Part shown: piece after piece, positions 45,372-54,719 of the stretch | Layout of the letters: each line of letters begins with the position of its first letter | Numbering within the stretch: position 1 is the first letter of the stretch | Assembly (NCBI RefSeq): GCF_022549225.1 | Contig: NZ_JAKZFD010000010.1 | Span: forward strand, 62,001 to 126,000 | Length of the DNA stretch: 64,000 nt | DNA from: Pelomonas sp. CA6 | GTDB lineage: Bacteria; Pseudomonadota; Gammaproteobacteria; Burkholderiales; Burkholderiaceae_C | Reading direction: 5' to 3' | Notes under the pieces: model-generated | Databases searched by the model: none | The model's input: only the letters and a program-made list of their open reading frames with translations | What the model was told of the DNA's origin: nothing | Position numbers and translations under genes: made by a program

Positions 45372-46667
45372 TCAGGTTGGAATCTGCCACCGTCGCCGAG
45401 CCGCCAACAAGGGCTCCATCACCCACTCCCATATGGCTCGGCGATCCTGGAGGACATCGGCGTCCAGGGTCATCCCGGCCTTGAGGGGTTGAGGACGGCC
45501 AAAGGCTTGCAGGCCTTGGGCTTGCAGTGCCACGGTGATTCGATAGAGGGGCTCTTGCGCCTGGGCGGCAGTGAGCAGGGTTTGGGCCATGCCGCCAGGC
45601 AGGTCCTGGGGCATGACGGGTGTGCGCCCGACTTCCCGCACCTGCCCAGACAGCATCCCAAACTTCTGGTAGGGGTAGGCCTGCAGGCGCAACCAAACAG
45701 CCTGCCCAGGTTCCACAAATCCGGCAGCCCGGCTGGGCGCATACAGCTCGGCCTGCAATGCCTGGGTTTCGCTCTTGTCTGTGGCTCCAGGCTGGAGATG
45801 GAGCACGGTCTGCCCGGCTTGCAGGCTTTGTCCGGGGTGGACGGGGATGGCACCCACCATGCCCGACGCGGGAGCTTGAAGCACCAGGGTGCTGCGGGCC
45901 GCCAGTTCGTGGCTCTCTTGAGTGAGGCTTTGCCCCGCACGTTCCAACTGCGCATCTTCGGCCGTCGATTGAAGACGGTTGTTGCGGATGTCCGCCAGCA
46001 CGCCCTGGGCTTCGCGCCGCAAGGCCTCCAAGTTGCGTTGGGTGCTGCGTTCGCGCTGCTGGAGATCCAGCAGCTCTTCCTGCCGGGTTTGTGCCTGGGC
46101 GGCAGAGAGGAAGCCTTGTTGAGCGAGGCCTTGGTCGCGTCGCAAGCTGGCTTCGGCCAATTGGACCCGACGCTGGGCAGCACTCAATTCGCCTTCGGCC
46201 TGAACCACATCCAGTTGCAGGCTGCGCAAACGGTCGCGCAGGGCCAGTTCTCGCTGTTGGAACTGGGCGGCCTGACTGCGGCGTTCGCTTTGCAACGCGG
46301 CCTGGCGTGCCTGGATGCTCTGAGCGACCAGCTGGGCCGTATCGCCCTGGTCACTGCGGGTGCTCAAGAGCAGCACGGCCAGCAACTGTCCCGCCTCAAC
46401 CCGGTCGCCTTCGCGGACCTTGATGTCCACGATGCGGGCCGGCTGCTGGGCGCTCACAGCAAGCAACCCGTCGCTGGGCAGGATCAGCCCGGAGATGCGG
46501 GCTTTGCGGGTGTATTCACCCCAGGTGGCGAAGCTGAGCAGCCCCAGTGCCAACAGCACGGCGATCACCGCCACCAGCTTGAGGCTCCAGGGCTGGGCCA
46601 ACCGGATGGCGCCCAGCCATTGCGCGCTTTGTGCTTCTACGGCTTCGCGCCTGAACAGCGTTGCCAT
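45372..46667 (-). CDS. HlyD-family periplasmic adaptor for peptide export (431 aa)
   Basis: GGGGGAG precedes the ATG at 46667. A single membrane helix at 29-48 is followed by GEYTRKARISGLILPSDGLL, the first lipoyl half. A long alpha-helical hairpin with many Gln/Arg/Leu residues covers about 110-260. The second lipoyl half has LQAPASGMVGAIPVHPGQSL and a beta-barrel region. It matches CvaA-type adaptors that link a peptidase-containing ABC exporter to an outer-membrane TolC. It is the first gene of the cassette. The precursor starts 84 bp after its stop. No TolC gene is nearby, so a TolC encoded elsewhere would be used. Confidence 0.94.
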   Translation of the reverse strand: MATLFRREAVEAQSAQWLGAIRLAQPWSLKLVAVIAVLLALGLLSFATWGEYTRKARISGLILPSDGLLAVSAQQPARIVDIKVREGDRVEAGQLLAVLLLSTRSDQGDTAQLVAQSIQARQAALQSERRSQAAQFQQRELALRDRLRSLQLDVVQAEGELSAAQRRVQLAEASLRRDQGLAQQGFLSAAQAQTRQEELLDLQQRERSTQRNLEALRREAQGVLADIRNNRLQSTAEDAQLERAGQSLTQESHELAARSTLVLQAPASGMVGAIPVHPGQSLQAGQTVLHLQPGATDKSETQALQAELYAPSRAAGFVEPGQAVWLRLQAYPYQKFGMLSGQVREVGRTPVMPQDLPGGMAQTLLTAAQAQEPLYRITVALQAQGLQAFGRPQPLKAGMTLDADVLQDRRAIWEWVMEPLLAARRRWQIPT

Positions 46668-46764
46668 GGTGCTCCCCCCGCATTGCTCCGCCATCTCGGT
46701 CCAGGACCGTGTGGTTAAGGTTTTGAGCCACGGTAGCAGCGGGTGGGCTGGGAGAACAGTCTTG

Positions 46765-46790
46765 AGCTGTCGCTGTATCGAGCGATAGCT
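46765..46790. promoter_or_regulatory. 26-bp imperfect inverted repeat upstream of the export cassette
   Basis: AGCTGTCGCT and AGCGATAGCT (9 of 10 paired) flank GTATCG, about 100 bp before hlyD and 55 bp after rsgA. It is an operator for the cassette or a 3' hairpin of rsgA. There is no T-tract. Confidence 0.35.
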
Positions 46791-46845
46791 GGCTGCAGGT
46801 CAGGAGGCGGTCAATCGCTTCTTAGCGGGGCGGAGTTGTTGGGCC

Positions 46846-47751
46846 TCACCACCGCGGCGGGCTGCTCAGCTCCTGCCAGAGTTCGTCGTAGATGCGGTAG
46901 CGCGACGGGCTGATCTGCCCGGCCTGCAGGGCCTGCTGCACCGCGCAGCCGGGTTCGTGGCGGTGGCTGCAGTTGTGGAAGCGGCACTGGCCCAGGAAGG
47001 GCTTGAAGTCCGCCATCCAGCCGGCCAGTTCGGGCGCCGGGATCTGGCGCAGGCCGAATTCCTGGAAGCCGGGTGAGTCGATCAGCGCGCTGTGGCGCTG
47101 CGCGTCCAGCCAGTACCACTGCGTCGTCGTCGTCGTGTGGCGGCCGGAGTTCAGCGCCTGCGAGATTTCGCCCACCTGGGCCTGGGCATCGGGCACCAGC
47201 AGGTTGATCAGGGTGCTCTTGCCCGTGCCGCTGGGCCCCAGCACCAGGGTGGCGTGCCCCTGTAGCAGCGGCGCCAGCACGGTGCGGGCCTGTTCGGCCT
47301 CGCCCTTGAGGCTCAGCTCCAGCACGTCCTGCCCCATGGCCTTGTAGGGCGCCAGCCGTTCGCGCGCTGTGTCGGCGCCGGGCAGGTCGGTCTTGTTCAG
47401 GATGATGTGGGTGGCGATGCCGGCGCTGGCGGCAGCGATCAGCGCACGCGTCAGCTGCGACTCCGAGAACTGGGGCTCCACCGCGACCAGGATCAGCAGC
47501 CGGTCCAGGTTGGCGGCGAAGCTCTTGGTCTTCCATTCGTCCTGGCGGAACAGCAGGTTGCGGCGCGGCTCCAGCGCCTCGATCACACCTTCGTGATCGC
47601 TGCTGCGCACCCAGCGCACGCGGTCGCCGACCACGCAATCGCTTTTCTTGCCGCGCGTCAGGCAGTGCAGGCGCTCGCCCTGTTCGTCTTCAACGAGGTA
47701 GTGGCGGCCATGGCCACGCACCACCAGTCCGGTTTGCTGGGCCTTGCTCAC
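46846..47751 (-). CDS. rsgA: Ribosome small-subunit GTPase RsgA (301 aa)
   Basis: This circularly permuted GTPase assists 30S maturation. An OB-fold begins the protein (GLVVRGHGRHYLVEDEQGER). The order of GTPase motifs is ILNKTDLP (G4), then GPSGTGKSTLINLL (G1), then DSPGFQEFGL (G3). The zinc-binding tail is CRFHNCSHRHEPGCAV. Length is normal. It is followed by the bacteriocin-like cassette on the same strand. Confidence 0.97.
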   Translation of the reverse strand: MSKAQQTGLVVRGHGRHYLVEDEQGERLHCLTRGKKSDCVVGDRVRWVRSSDHEGVIEALEPRRNLLFRQDEWKTKSFAANLDRLLILVAVEPQFSESQLTRALIAAASAGIATHIILNKTDLPGADTARERLAPYKAMGQDVLELSLKGEAEQARTVLAPLLQGHATLVLGPSGTGKSTLINLLVPDAQAQVGEISQALNSGRHTTTTTQWYWLDAQRHSALIDSPGFQEFGLRQIPAPELAGWMADFKPFLGQCRFHNCSHRHEPGCAVQQALQAGQISPSRYRIYDELWQELSSPPRW

Positions 47752-47779
47752 CGTGCCGCCCCTGGGTTGCCGCGGCGCA

Positions 47780-48109
47780 TCAGGGGTGGGCCTCGGGCAG
47801 GGCGCTGACCTGGGCGGCGCAGATGAAGTCGTTGGCGCTCAGACCCTGCACCGAGTGGGTGCTGTAGGCGACGGTGGCGGCATTGAAGCTCAGGATCAGA
47901 TCGGGGTGGTGGTCCTGCGCGTGGGCGATCTCGGCCACCGCGTTGGCGAAGGCCATGACCTGGTAGAAGTTGTCGAACGCGAAGCGGCGGCCAATCTGCT
48001 TGCGGCTGGGGTCCGGCGTCCAGCCGGGCAGCTGGGCGAGCCAGTCATCGAGCTGGTCGTCGGGCAGGGCCGCGGTCTGCGGCGTGCATTGGGCGAGAAG
48101 AAGGTTCAT
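47780..48109 (-). CDS. phhB: Pterin-4a-carbinolamine dehydratase (109 aa)
   Basis: The DCoH/PhhB fold is shown by IGRRFAFDNFYQVMAFANAV, the active-site HAQDHHPDLILSFNAATVAY, and STHSVQGLSANDFICAA. It recycles the tetrahydropterin cofactor of phenylalanine hydroxylase. No phhA is in the window. It is packed between the M48 protease and rsgA with 19 and 28-bp gaps. Confidence 0.96.
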   Translation of the reverse strand: MNLLLAQCTPQTAALPDDQLDDWLAQLPGWTPDPSRKQIGRRFAFDNFYQVMAFANAVAEIAHAQDHHPDLILSFNAATVAYSTHSVQGLSANDFICAAQVSALPEAHP

Positions 48110-48128
48110 GCGTGGGTGTCCTTGGCCA

Positions 48129-49418
48129 TCAGGGCCGCGCGGCGATCGCGGCGAGGCGCTCGCTGGCCGGCGGGTGGGAGTAGTAGAAGCGGGCGTACAC
48201 CGGGTCCGGGGTCAGCGTGCCGGCATTGTCCTCGTGCAGCTTTAATAGCGCCGCCGACAGGTCGGGGCCGCTGGCCTGCTGGCAGGCATAGGCGTCGGCC
48301 TCGAACTCATGGCGGCGCGACCAGTGCGCCATCAGAGGCGTCAGGAAGAAGCCCAAGGGCGGGGTGGCCAGCATGAACAGCAGCAGCGCCAGCGCGTCGT
48401 TGGGCGCCCCCAGGTTGGGGCGCACGCCAAGACCAAGGTAGAAGGCCGCCTGCGTGGACAGCCAGCCCAGCAGCGCGAAGCCGGCCAGGCTCAGCGCGAA
48501 CATCAGCACCATGCGCTGCAGCACGTGGCGGCGCTTGAAGTGGCCCAACTCATGGGCCAGCACCGCCTCCACCTCGGCCGGGTTGAGCCGGGCCAGCAGG
48601 GTGTCGAAGAACACCACGCGCTTGGCGGCCCCCAGTCCGGTGAAATAGGCATTGCCATGCGCCGAGCGACGGCTGCCGTCCATCACGAAGAGCCCGCGCG
48701 CGGCAAAGCCGCAGCGCGCCATCAGGCCCTCGACGCGTGTCTTCAGTGCCGCATCGGCCAGCGGCTCGAACTTGTTGAACAGCGGCGCGATCAGCGTCGG
48801 GTAGAGCACCAGCATCAGCAGGTTGAAGCCCATCCACGCGCCCCAGGCCCACAGCCACCAGGTCTTGCCGGCCGAGGCCATCAGCCACAGGATCAGCGCG
48901 GCGATGGGCAGGCCCAGCAGCGCGCCGACGAGCAGGCCCTTGAGCGCATCGGCGACGAAGAGCTTCAGGGTGCTGCGATTGAAGCCGAAGCGCTGCTCCA
49001 GGCGGAAGGTGTCGTACAGGCTCCACGGCAGGTCCAGCAGCCCGGACAGCAGCGTGAATGCGGCCAGCAGCCCCAGCTGGTAGGCCATCGCGCCATGCGG
49101 CAGCAGCGCGGCCAGGGCCCACTGGTTGACCAGGTCCAGCCCGCCCAGCAGGGTCCAGCCCATCAGCAAGGCGGTGTCCCAGGCCAGGTGCAGCAGCCCG
49201 AAGCGGCTGCGCGCCACGGTGTAGTCGGCGGCCTTTTGGTGCGCCGCCAGAGGCACGGTGGCGGCAAAGGGGGCGGGCACGGCGCCGCGGTGTTGCAGCA
49301 CATGGCGCACCTGGCGGGTGGCCAGCCACAGCTTGGCGGCAAAGGACAGCAGCACCGCCGCCACGAAGGCCAGCGACACCGGCAGCGGCGATAGGTTCAA
49401 GAATTCGGCAACTTCCAT
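48129..49418 (-). CDS. M48 family (Ste24-like) membrane metallopeptidase (429 aa)
   Basis: About seven membrane helices are present, with HExxH in VEAVLAHELGHFKRRHVLQR and the third zinc ligand in RRHEFEADAYACQQA. The N-terminal segment and DLPWSLYDTFRLEQRFGFNR match the CAAX-protease-1/Ste24 branch rather than HtpX. It degrades or processes membrane proteins. The ATG at 49418 gives the usual length. It is divergent from orn. Confidence 0.93.
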   Translation of the reverse strand: MEVAEFLNLSPLPVSLAFVAAVLLSFAAKLWLATRQVRHVLQHRGAVPAPFAATVPLAAHQKAADYTVARSRFGLLHLAWDTALLMGWTLLGGLDLVNQWALAALLPHGAMAYQLGLLAAFTLLSGLLDLPWSLYDTFRLEQRFGFNRSTLKLFVADALKGLLVGALLGLPIAALILWLMASAGKTWWLWAWGAWMGFNLLMLVLYPTLIAPLFNKFEPLADAALKTRVEGLMARCGFAARGLFVMDGSRRSAHGNAYFTGLGAAKRVVFFDTLLARLNPAEVEAVLAHELGHFKRRHVLQRMVLMFALSLAGFALLGWLSTQAAFYLGLGVRPNLGAPNDALALLLFMLATPPLGFFLTPLMAHWSRRHEFEADAYACQQASGPDLSAALLKLHEDNAGTLTPDPVYARFYYSHPPASERLAAIAARP

Positions 49419-49534
49419 GGAGCGCAAGTGTAGGTCGGCGACAATCGCGCCCGAGTACAGAGCGCTCCCGGCGCCGCTCCGCCGTGCGGAGCCGCGAGCC
49501 CCGGGGCGGCCCTGTGTTTCACTAAGGACTTCCC

Positions 49535-50119
49535 ATGACCGTCGAGACCGCCTCCGCCGCCACGCCCACGCTGGCCTGCCACGAACAGAACCTGATCTGG
49601 ATAGACCTGGAAATGACCGGGCTGTTCCCGGACAAGGACCGCATCATCGAGATCGCCGTCGTGGTCACCGATCCGCTGCTGCAGACGCGCGTCGAGGGGC
49701 CGGTGTTCGCGGTGCACCAGAGCGACGCGACGCTGGATGGCATGGACGCCTGGAACAAGGGCACGCATGGCAAGAGCGGCCTGATCGACCGCGTCAAGGC
49801 GTCCACCGTCACCGAGGCTGAAGCCGAGGCGCGTGTGATCGAGTTCCTGAAAGCCTATGTGCCGGCCGGCAAGTCGCCCATGTGCGGCAACTCCATCTGC
49901 CAGGACCGCCGCTTCCTCGCCAACTACATGCCCAAGCTGGAAGACTTCTTCCACTACCGCAACCTGGACGTCTCCACGCTGAAGGAGCTGGCCCGGCGCT
50001 GGAAGCCGGCGGCGATGGAGGGCTTCAAGAAGGCGCAGAAGCACACCGCGCTGGCCGACATTCACGAGTCCATCGACGAGCTGATCCACTACCGCGAGCA
50101 CTTCCTCAACCTCGGCTGA
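49535..50119 (+). CDS. orn: Oligoribonuclease (194 aa)
   Basis: This DEDDh exonuclease degrades di- to pentanucleotides, including pGpG from cyclic di-GMP turnover. Catalytic residues lie in [36 protein letters not shown] and [17 protein letters not shown]. The N-terminal 14 residues before the core are extra but usual in this group. It is followed by pabB-pabC after 14 bp, likely an operon. Confidence 0.98.
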   Translation: MTVETASAATPTLACHEQNLIWIDLEMTGLFPDKDRIIEIAVVVTDPLLQTRVEGPVFAVHQSDATLDGMDAWNKGTHGKSGLIDRVKASTVTEAEAEARVIEFLKAYVPAGKSPMCGNSICQDRRFLANYMPKLEDFFHYRNLDVSTLKELARRWKPAAMEGFKKAQKHTALADIHESIDELIHYREHFLNLG

Positions 50120-50133
50120 GCTGATCGAGGGCC

Positions 50134-52101
50134 ATGCCCGCCGCCGTGCAATCCGACCGCGGCCCGGATCGCATCCAGGCCGCTTTCGACTTCCCGCGCC
50201 ATCCGCTGGCGCGGGAGGACGGTGAGCGGCTGCGTGGCTGCTTCCGCAGCGCGCCGGCCGAGCAACTGGTCGCGTACACGCCCGACGAGCTGCGTGACGT
50301 GCTGCGCCGCGCCCATGCGCGGGCCGTCGGCGGCGCCTGGGTGCTGGGTGGGCTGCGTTACGAGGCCGCGCCGGCGCTGGATCCGGTGCTGGCCACGCAG
50401 GCGCCGCAGCCGGGGCGGGCGCTGGCGCGCTTCCAGGTCTGGCATGGGGCGCCCGAGCCCTGGCCCGAGGTGGCCGAGGCGCAGACGCTGGACCTGCAGC
50501 CCTGGGTCGACAGCCAGACGGCGGCCGACGAGGCCGCGCAGATCGAGCGCATCCGCGACTACATCCGCGCCGGCGACTGCTACCAGATCAACCTGACCAC
50601 GCGGCTGAGGGCCCAGGCGGGCGCGCGCTTTTCGCTGCAGTCGCTGTTCTTCGCGCTGCATGCCGCGCAGCCGGGCGGTTTCGCGCTGATGATGCGCGAG
50701 CCCGGCGGGCCGCAGGATGCGGGCGGGGCACTGACCGAGGCCGGTGTCGCCAGCGTATCGCCCGAACTGTTTTTCGACTGGCGGCCCGCGCCCGATGCGG
50801 TCGCGGGCAGCGCGGCCCTGGGGCCTCTTTGGCAACTGGCGGCCCAGCCGATGAAGGGCACGGCGCCGCGCGGCGCCGATGCCGCCAGCGACGAGGCCGC
50901 GCAGGCGCATCTGCGCACCAGCGCCAAGGAGCGCGCCGAGAACCTGATGATCGTGGACCTGCTGCGCAACGATCTCGCGCGCCTGGCCGTGACCGGCACG
51001 GTGCGGGTGCCGCGGCTCTTCGAGCTGCACGCGCTGTCCACGGTCTGGCAGATGACCTCCACCATCACCGCGCTGAGCCGTCCGGGCCTGCAGCTGGACG
51101 AGGTGATGGCGGCGTTGTTTCCTTGCGGCTCGGTCACCGGCGCGCCCAAGCGCCGCGCGATGCAGCTGATCGCCGCGCTGGAGCCCGCCGCGCGCGGCTG
51201 GTACTGCGGCGCGCTGGGGCTGATGCAGCCGGGCGGGGCCGTCACCTTTAACGTGCCGATACGGACGGTCGAATGCGGGGCGGCCGAGCAGGGCGGGGCG
51301 CCGTTGGTCTGCGGCATCGGCAGCGGCATCACGCTGGATTCGCAGCCGACGGCCGAGCTGGAAGAATGGCATGCCAAGACGCGCTTCCTGCTTCGCGCCC
51401 AGGCGCCGGTGCAGGCGTTGGAAACCCTGCGCCTGCAGGACGGCGTCTTCGCCCGCGAGGCCCGCCATCGGGCGCGCATGCGGCGTTGCGCGGCGCATTT
51501 CGGCCTGGCCTGGTGCGAGGACGCGTGGCGCGCGACGCTGGCCGATGTCGCCGCGGCCCATCCGCGAGGCCTGTGGCGAGTGCGCCTGACCCTGGCGCGC
51601 GATGGATTGCTGCAGCGCGAGGTCCAGCCCTTGCAGGACTGGGCCGCGCCGGTGGCGTTGGCGCTGGCGGCGCGGCCGCTGGACACCCAGGGCCCGGGCG
51701 CCGAATTCCTGGGCCACAAGACCACGCGGCGCGAGCTCTACCAGCAGATGCTGGCGGACAAGCCCGCGGAGGCTGTCGATCTGCTGCTGTTCAACCGCGA
51801 CGGTGAATTGACCGAGGGCTGCATCAGCAATCTCGCGCTGGAGCTGGACGGCCAATGGCTGACCCCGCGCCAGCAGGCTGGGCTGCTGCCCGGCGTGATG
51901 CGCGAACAACTGCTGGCCGAGGGCCGGGTGCGCGAAGCGCGCCTGACCCTGGCCGATCTGCCGCGAGCCACGGGGCTCGCGATCTTCAACAGCGTGCGCG
52001 GCTGGTGCGCGGCCCGGCTGCTGCCGGGCCACGGGCCGGACGCGCCGACGCCACAGGACCCTTCGCGCGACCGGACGCCAGCCGGCCCGCCATCTTTTTG
52101 A
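50134..52101 (+). CDS. pabBC: Aminodeoxychorismate synthase component I fused to 4-amino-4-deoxychorismate lyase (655 aa)
   Basis: Residues 1-430 are the chorismate-binding domain: YIRAGDCYQINLTTRLRA, MKGTAPRGADAASDE, RAENLMIVDLLRNDLARLA, FPCGSVTGAPKRRAMQLIA and GIGSGITLDSQPTAELEEW. Residues about 440-640 are a class IV PLP enzyme like PabC. ETLRLQDGVFAREARHRARM begins it and FLGHKTTRRELYQQML carries the PLP lysine. FNRDGELTEGCISNLALELD is the conserved cofactor region. Together they make p-aminobenzoate for folate from chorismate, given ammonia from PabA. The fusion is known in several proteobacteria. The last 20 residues are Pro-rich. Confidence 0.95.
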   Translation: MPAAVQSDRGPDRIQAAFDFPRHPLAREDGERLRGCFRSAPAEQLVAYTPDELRDVLRRAHARAVGGAWVLGGLRYEAAPALDPVLATQAPQPGRALARFQVWHGAPEPWPEVAEAQTLDLQPWVDSQTAADEAAQIERIRDYIRAGDCYQINLTTRLRAQAGARFSLQSLFFALHAAQPGGFALMMREPGGPQDAGGALTEAGVASVSPELFFDWRPAPDAVAGSAALGPLWQLAAQPMKGTAPRGADAASDEAAQAHLRTSAKERAENLMIVDLLRNDLARLAVTGTVRVPRLFELHALSTVWQMTSTITALSRPGLQLDEVMAALFPCGSVTGAPKRRAMQLIAALEPAARGWYCGALGLMQPGGAVTFNVPIRTVECGAAEQGGAPLVCGIGSGITLDSQPTAELEEWHAKTRFLLRAQAPVQALETLRLQDGVFAREARHRARMRRCAAHFGLAWCEDAWRATLADVAAAHPRGLWRVRLTLARDGLLQREVQPLQDWAAPVALALAARPLDTQGPGAEFLGHKTTRRELYQQMLADKPAEAVDLLLFNRDGELTEGCISNLALELDGQWLTPRQQAGLLPGVMREQLLAEGRVREARLTLADLPRATGLAIFNSVRGWCAARLLPGHGPDAPTPQDPSRDRTPAGPPSF

Positions 52102-52166
52102 AGGACCGCGGCCATCCGCGTTGCGCGGAGCCGGACCGGTCTGCTCTGTTTGCCATTCCACTTCCG

Positions 52167-54707
52167 ATGAACACTCCTTCCCCCAAGCGCCGTCCCGCCG
52201 CGCGCAAGAGCGCGACCACGAGCGGTGCCGCCAATCAGGCCGAGCCCCAGGCAGACCTCCAGGCGGCTGCGCCGACCGACAGCAAGGCCGGTACCCGGGC
52301 CCGCGCGAAGCCCCGCGCCAAGGCGCCGGCGCCGGCCGTGGTGGCCCAAGCCCCGGCGCCTGCGGCCGTCAAGTCCAGCAAGACCACCCAGGCCGCTGCC
52401 GCGGCCAAGCCCGCGCGCAAGCGCGCGGCCGCGCCGGTCGCCGAGGCGCCGTCCGCCCGTCCGACCGTGGAAGAAGTGCCCGCCAAGCCGCCACGCCGCG
52501 CACGCACGACCCAGGCCGCCGCGCCGGCCGACGCCGTCGAGACGCCGGTGGCCGTGGTCGCTGCCCAGACACCGGCTGCGCCCGAGGAGGCGCCGGCTCG
52601 GGCGCGTCGCCGCAAGCCCAAGTCGGAAGCGTCCAAGCCGGCCGTGGCCGACACCGAGCCAACCGCGGACGCCGTGAGCGAAACCGTGACGCCGGAGGCC
52701 GCGGCCCCCGTGGTGCCCGCCAGCGAAGCCGCGGTTGCCGCTGCCGACGCGACGCCCGCAAAAGCGCGGCGTGGCCGATCGCGCCGCGCTGCGGCCGCGG
52801 TGGACGAGACCGCGCCGGGCGCTGAAACCACCGTCCAGGCGCCGGCCTCCGTCGAACCCCCGGAACCCGCCGAGCCCCCCCGCTATGTGCTGGGGCCGCG
52901 CGAGGACGAGGGCGTGTTCGGCGACTACGAGCTGCGTGACCAGCTGACCGGCGCCACGCTGCAGCTGCGCCTGCTGGGCGAATCGTCCTGGCGCTGCGAC
53001 TGCGAGGAGTGGCGCCGTGGTGGCGAATGCGCGCACGGCCCGGCGCTGCAGGCCCTGCTGAGCGACGAAGCGCGCCAGACCCTGCGGGCCGGCTGGCCCG
53101 CGGCCGAGGCCGAGCTGTGGCTGCGCCCCGGTGCCGAGCACCGCCTGCGGTGGGTGGCCGGCCAGGGCTGGCCCCTGTCGGATGGGCTGCCCGGCGAGGC
53201 CGCGCAAGGCGTCTCGGCCGAACAGGCCCTGGGCTGGGTGCAAGCCCAGCTGTCGCAGGCGCGCGAACTGGGCCTGGTGCTGCGCGTGGACCCGGGCGCC
53301 TGGGCCCAGCTGGCGCTGGTGCGCGATCAGCAGGCCCGTGTGCAGCGGCTGGAGCAGTGGATGACCCAGCCCGCCGATCCCACGCAGGGGCATGGCGAGC
53401 CGCCCGCGCCGCTGGCCCTGCTGAAGGACGAACTGCCTGTCTACCAGTGGGAAGCCGCGCTGTTCGCGCTCAGCGCCGGCCGTGCCTTGCTGGCCGACGA
53501 CCTGGGCCTGGGGCAGCGCGGCGCCGCGCTGCTGGCAATGCGCCTGTGGGCCGTGCTGTTCGGTGTCGAGACGGCCTGCGTGGTGGCGCCGCGTGAGCGC
53601 CATGCCGCCTGGCTGCGCGACGCGGACCGCTGGCTGGGCGAGGTGCCCAAATCGCTGCGTCTGGTGGAGCCCGGCGCGACGGCGCTGGGCGAGCCGGGGC
53701 TGCTCATCGTCGATGCGCTGCAGGCCCTGCCGGACGACGTGCTGGTGCAACTGCGTGCCCAGCCCTGCGAGGCCCTGCTGCTGTTGGCCGACCAGGAACC
53801 GCTGGGCGACGCGCGTCTGTCTGCCTGGGTGGATTGGCTGGATCCTGCCCGCCGCGGCCCCTGGGCGCGCCTGCAGGCCCTGGGTGAGGAGGGGGGCGAG
53901 CCGCCCAGCAAGAAGTCTCAGCGCGAGGCGCTGCAGACGGTGCTGCTGTCGCGCCGCCGGCGCGAACTCGCCGAGCAGCTGCCGCCGCAACTGGGCCAGC
54001 CGCTGTGGCTGGAGCCGGCCGGGCAGGCCGCTCCGGCGACGCCGTTGCGCCAACTGCGCGGCCTGGCGCAGCGCTGGCGCAGCCTGCGCTATCTGAACAG
54101 CATGGAACAGCAGCAACTTCTGGAGGCGCTGGCCCTGCTGCAGCCGGCGTCGCGCCAGGTGCTGGCGGCCAAGGCCGAGGCGCTGCTGGCGCTGCGCGCG
54201 GACTGGCTGCAGGGCGTCCAGCCGGTGGCGCCGCGCCTGCTGGTCTGCGCGCGTTCGGAGACCCTGCTGGACAGCCTGTCGCAATCGCCGCAGATCCGCC
54301 GCCTGGGCGTGCAGCGCCTGCACGCCGCGGCGACGCCCGAGCAGCGTGACGCGCAGCTGCAGGCCTGGCGCCAGGCGCCGGCCGGCCTGCTGCTGGCCAG
54401 CGACGCGGCGCTGCGAGCCCTGCCGTCGCAGGCCCTGGTGGAGGCTCGCGCGGCACTGGTCCATGCGGACCTGCCGTGGAGCGCCGAGCTGGCCCTGCGG
54501 CGTGCCCAAACGGCCGCCGGTCCTGCGCCCCAGGGGCTGGCGGTGGCCTGGCTGCTGGTGCGCGCATCGCTGGACGAAGCCCTGCATGCGGCGCAGCGCG
54601 CCGGGCAGGTCTTCCCCGCCTGGCTGGATGCGATGCCGGCCTGGCTGGACGAGGCCCAGCTCGCCGAACTGATGGCGCGGTTGGAGCCGGTGCTGGATGC
54701 ACTGTGA
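52167..54707 (+). CDS. SWIM-containing SNF2-like protein with inactivated helicase motifs (846 aa)
   Basis: Residues 1-240 are a low-complexity Ala/Pro/Lys/Arg tail, like histone H1 or AlgP. Residues 272-292 are a SWIM zinc finger (SWRCDCEEWRRGGECAHGPAL: C277, C279, C288, H290), usual in bacterial SNF2 proteins. Residues 424-800 follow the two-lobe SNF2 plan, with motif I reading ADDLGLGQRG (443-452) where active enzymes have DEMGLGKT, so the Walker A Lys is lost. Motif II reads LLIVDALQ instead of DEAH. Other recognisable vestiges are RLLVCARSETLLDSLS, LHAAATPEQRDAQLQAWRQA and VHADLPWSAELALRRAQTA, where the arginine finger region is also altered. It should bind DNA but not hydrolyse ATP. There are no stops or frameshifts, so it looks maintained. 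Confidence 0.8.
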   Translation: MNTPSPKRRPAARKSATTSGAANQAEPQADLQAAAPTDSKAGTRARAKPRAKAPAPAVVAQAPAPAAVKSSKTTQAAAAAKPARKRAAAPVAEAPSARPTVEEVPAKPPRRARTTQAAAPADAVETPVAVVAAQTPAAPEEAPARARRRKPKSEASKPAVADTEPTADAVSETVTPEAAAPVVPASEAAVAAADATPAKARRGRSRRAAAAVDETAPGAETTVQAPASVEPPEPAEPPRYVLGPREDEGVFGDYELRDQLTGATLQLRLLGESSWRCDCEEWRRGGECAHGPALQALLSDEARQTLRAGWPAAEAELWLRPGAEHRLRWVAGQGWPLSDGLPGEAAQGVSAEQALGWVQAQLSQARELGLVLRVDPGAWAQLALVRDQQARVQRLEQWMTQPADPTQGHGEPPAPLALLKDELPVYQWEAALFALSAGRALLADDLGLGQRGAALLAMRLWAVLFGVETACVVAPRERHAAWLRDADRWLGEVPKSLRLVEPGATALGEPGLLIVDALQALPDDVLVQLRAQPCEALLLLADQEPLGDARLSAWVDWLDPARRGPWARLQALGEEGGEPPSKKSQREALQTVLLSRRRRELAEQLPPQLGQPLWLEPAGQAAPATPLRQLRGLAQRWRSLRYLNSMEQQQLLEALALLQPASRQVLAAKAEALLALRADWLQGVQPVAPRLLVCARSETLLDSLSQSPQIRRLGVQRLHAAATPEQRDAQLQAWRQAPAGLLLASDAALRALPSQALVEARAALVHADLPWSAELALRRAQTAAGPAPQGLAVAWLLVRASLDEALHAAQRAGQVFPAWLDAMPAWLDEAQLAELMARLEPVLDAL

Positions 54708-54719
54708 ACCCGACCGGCC

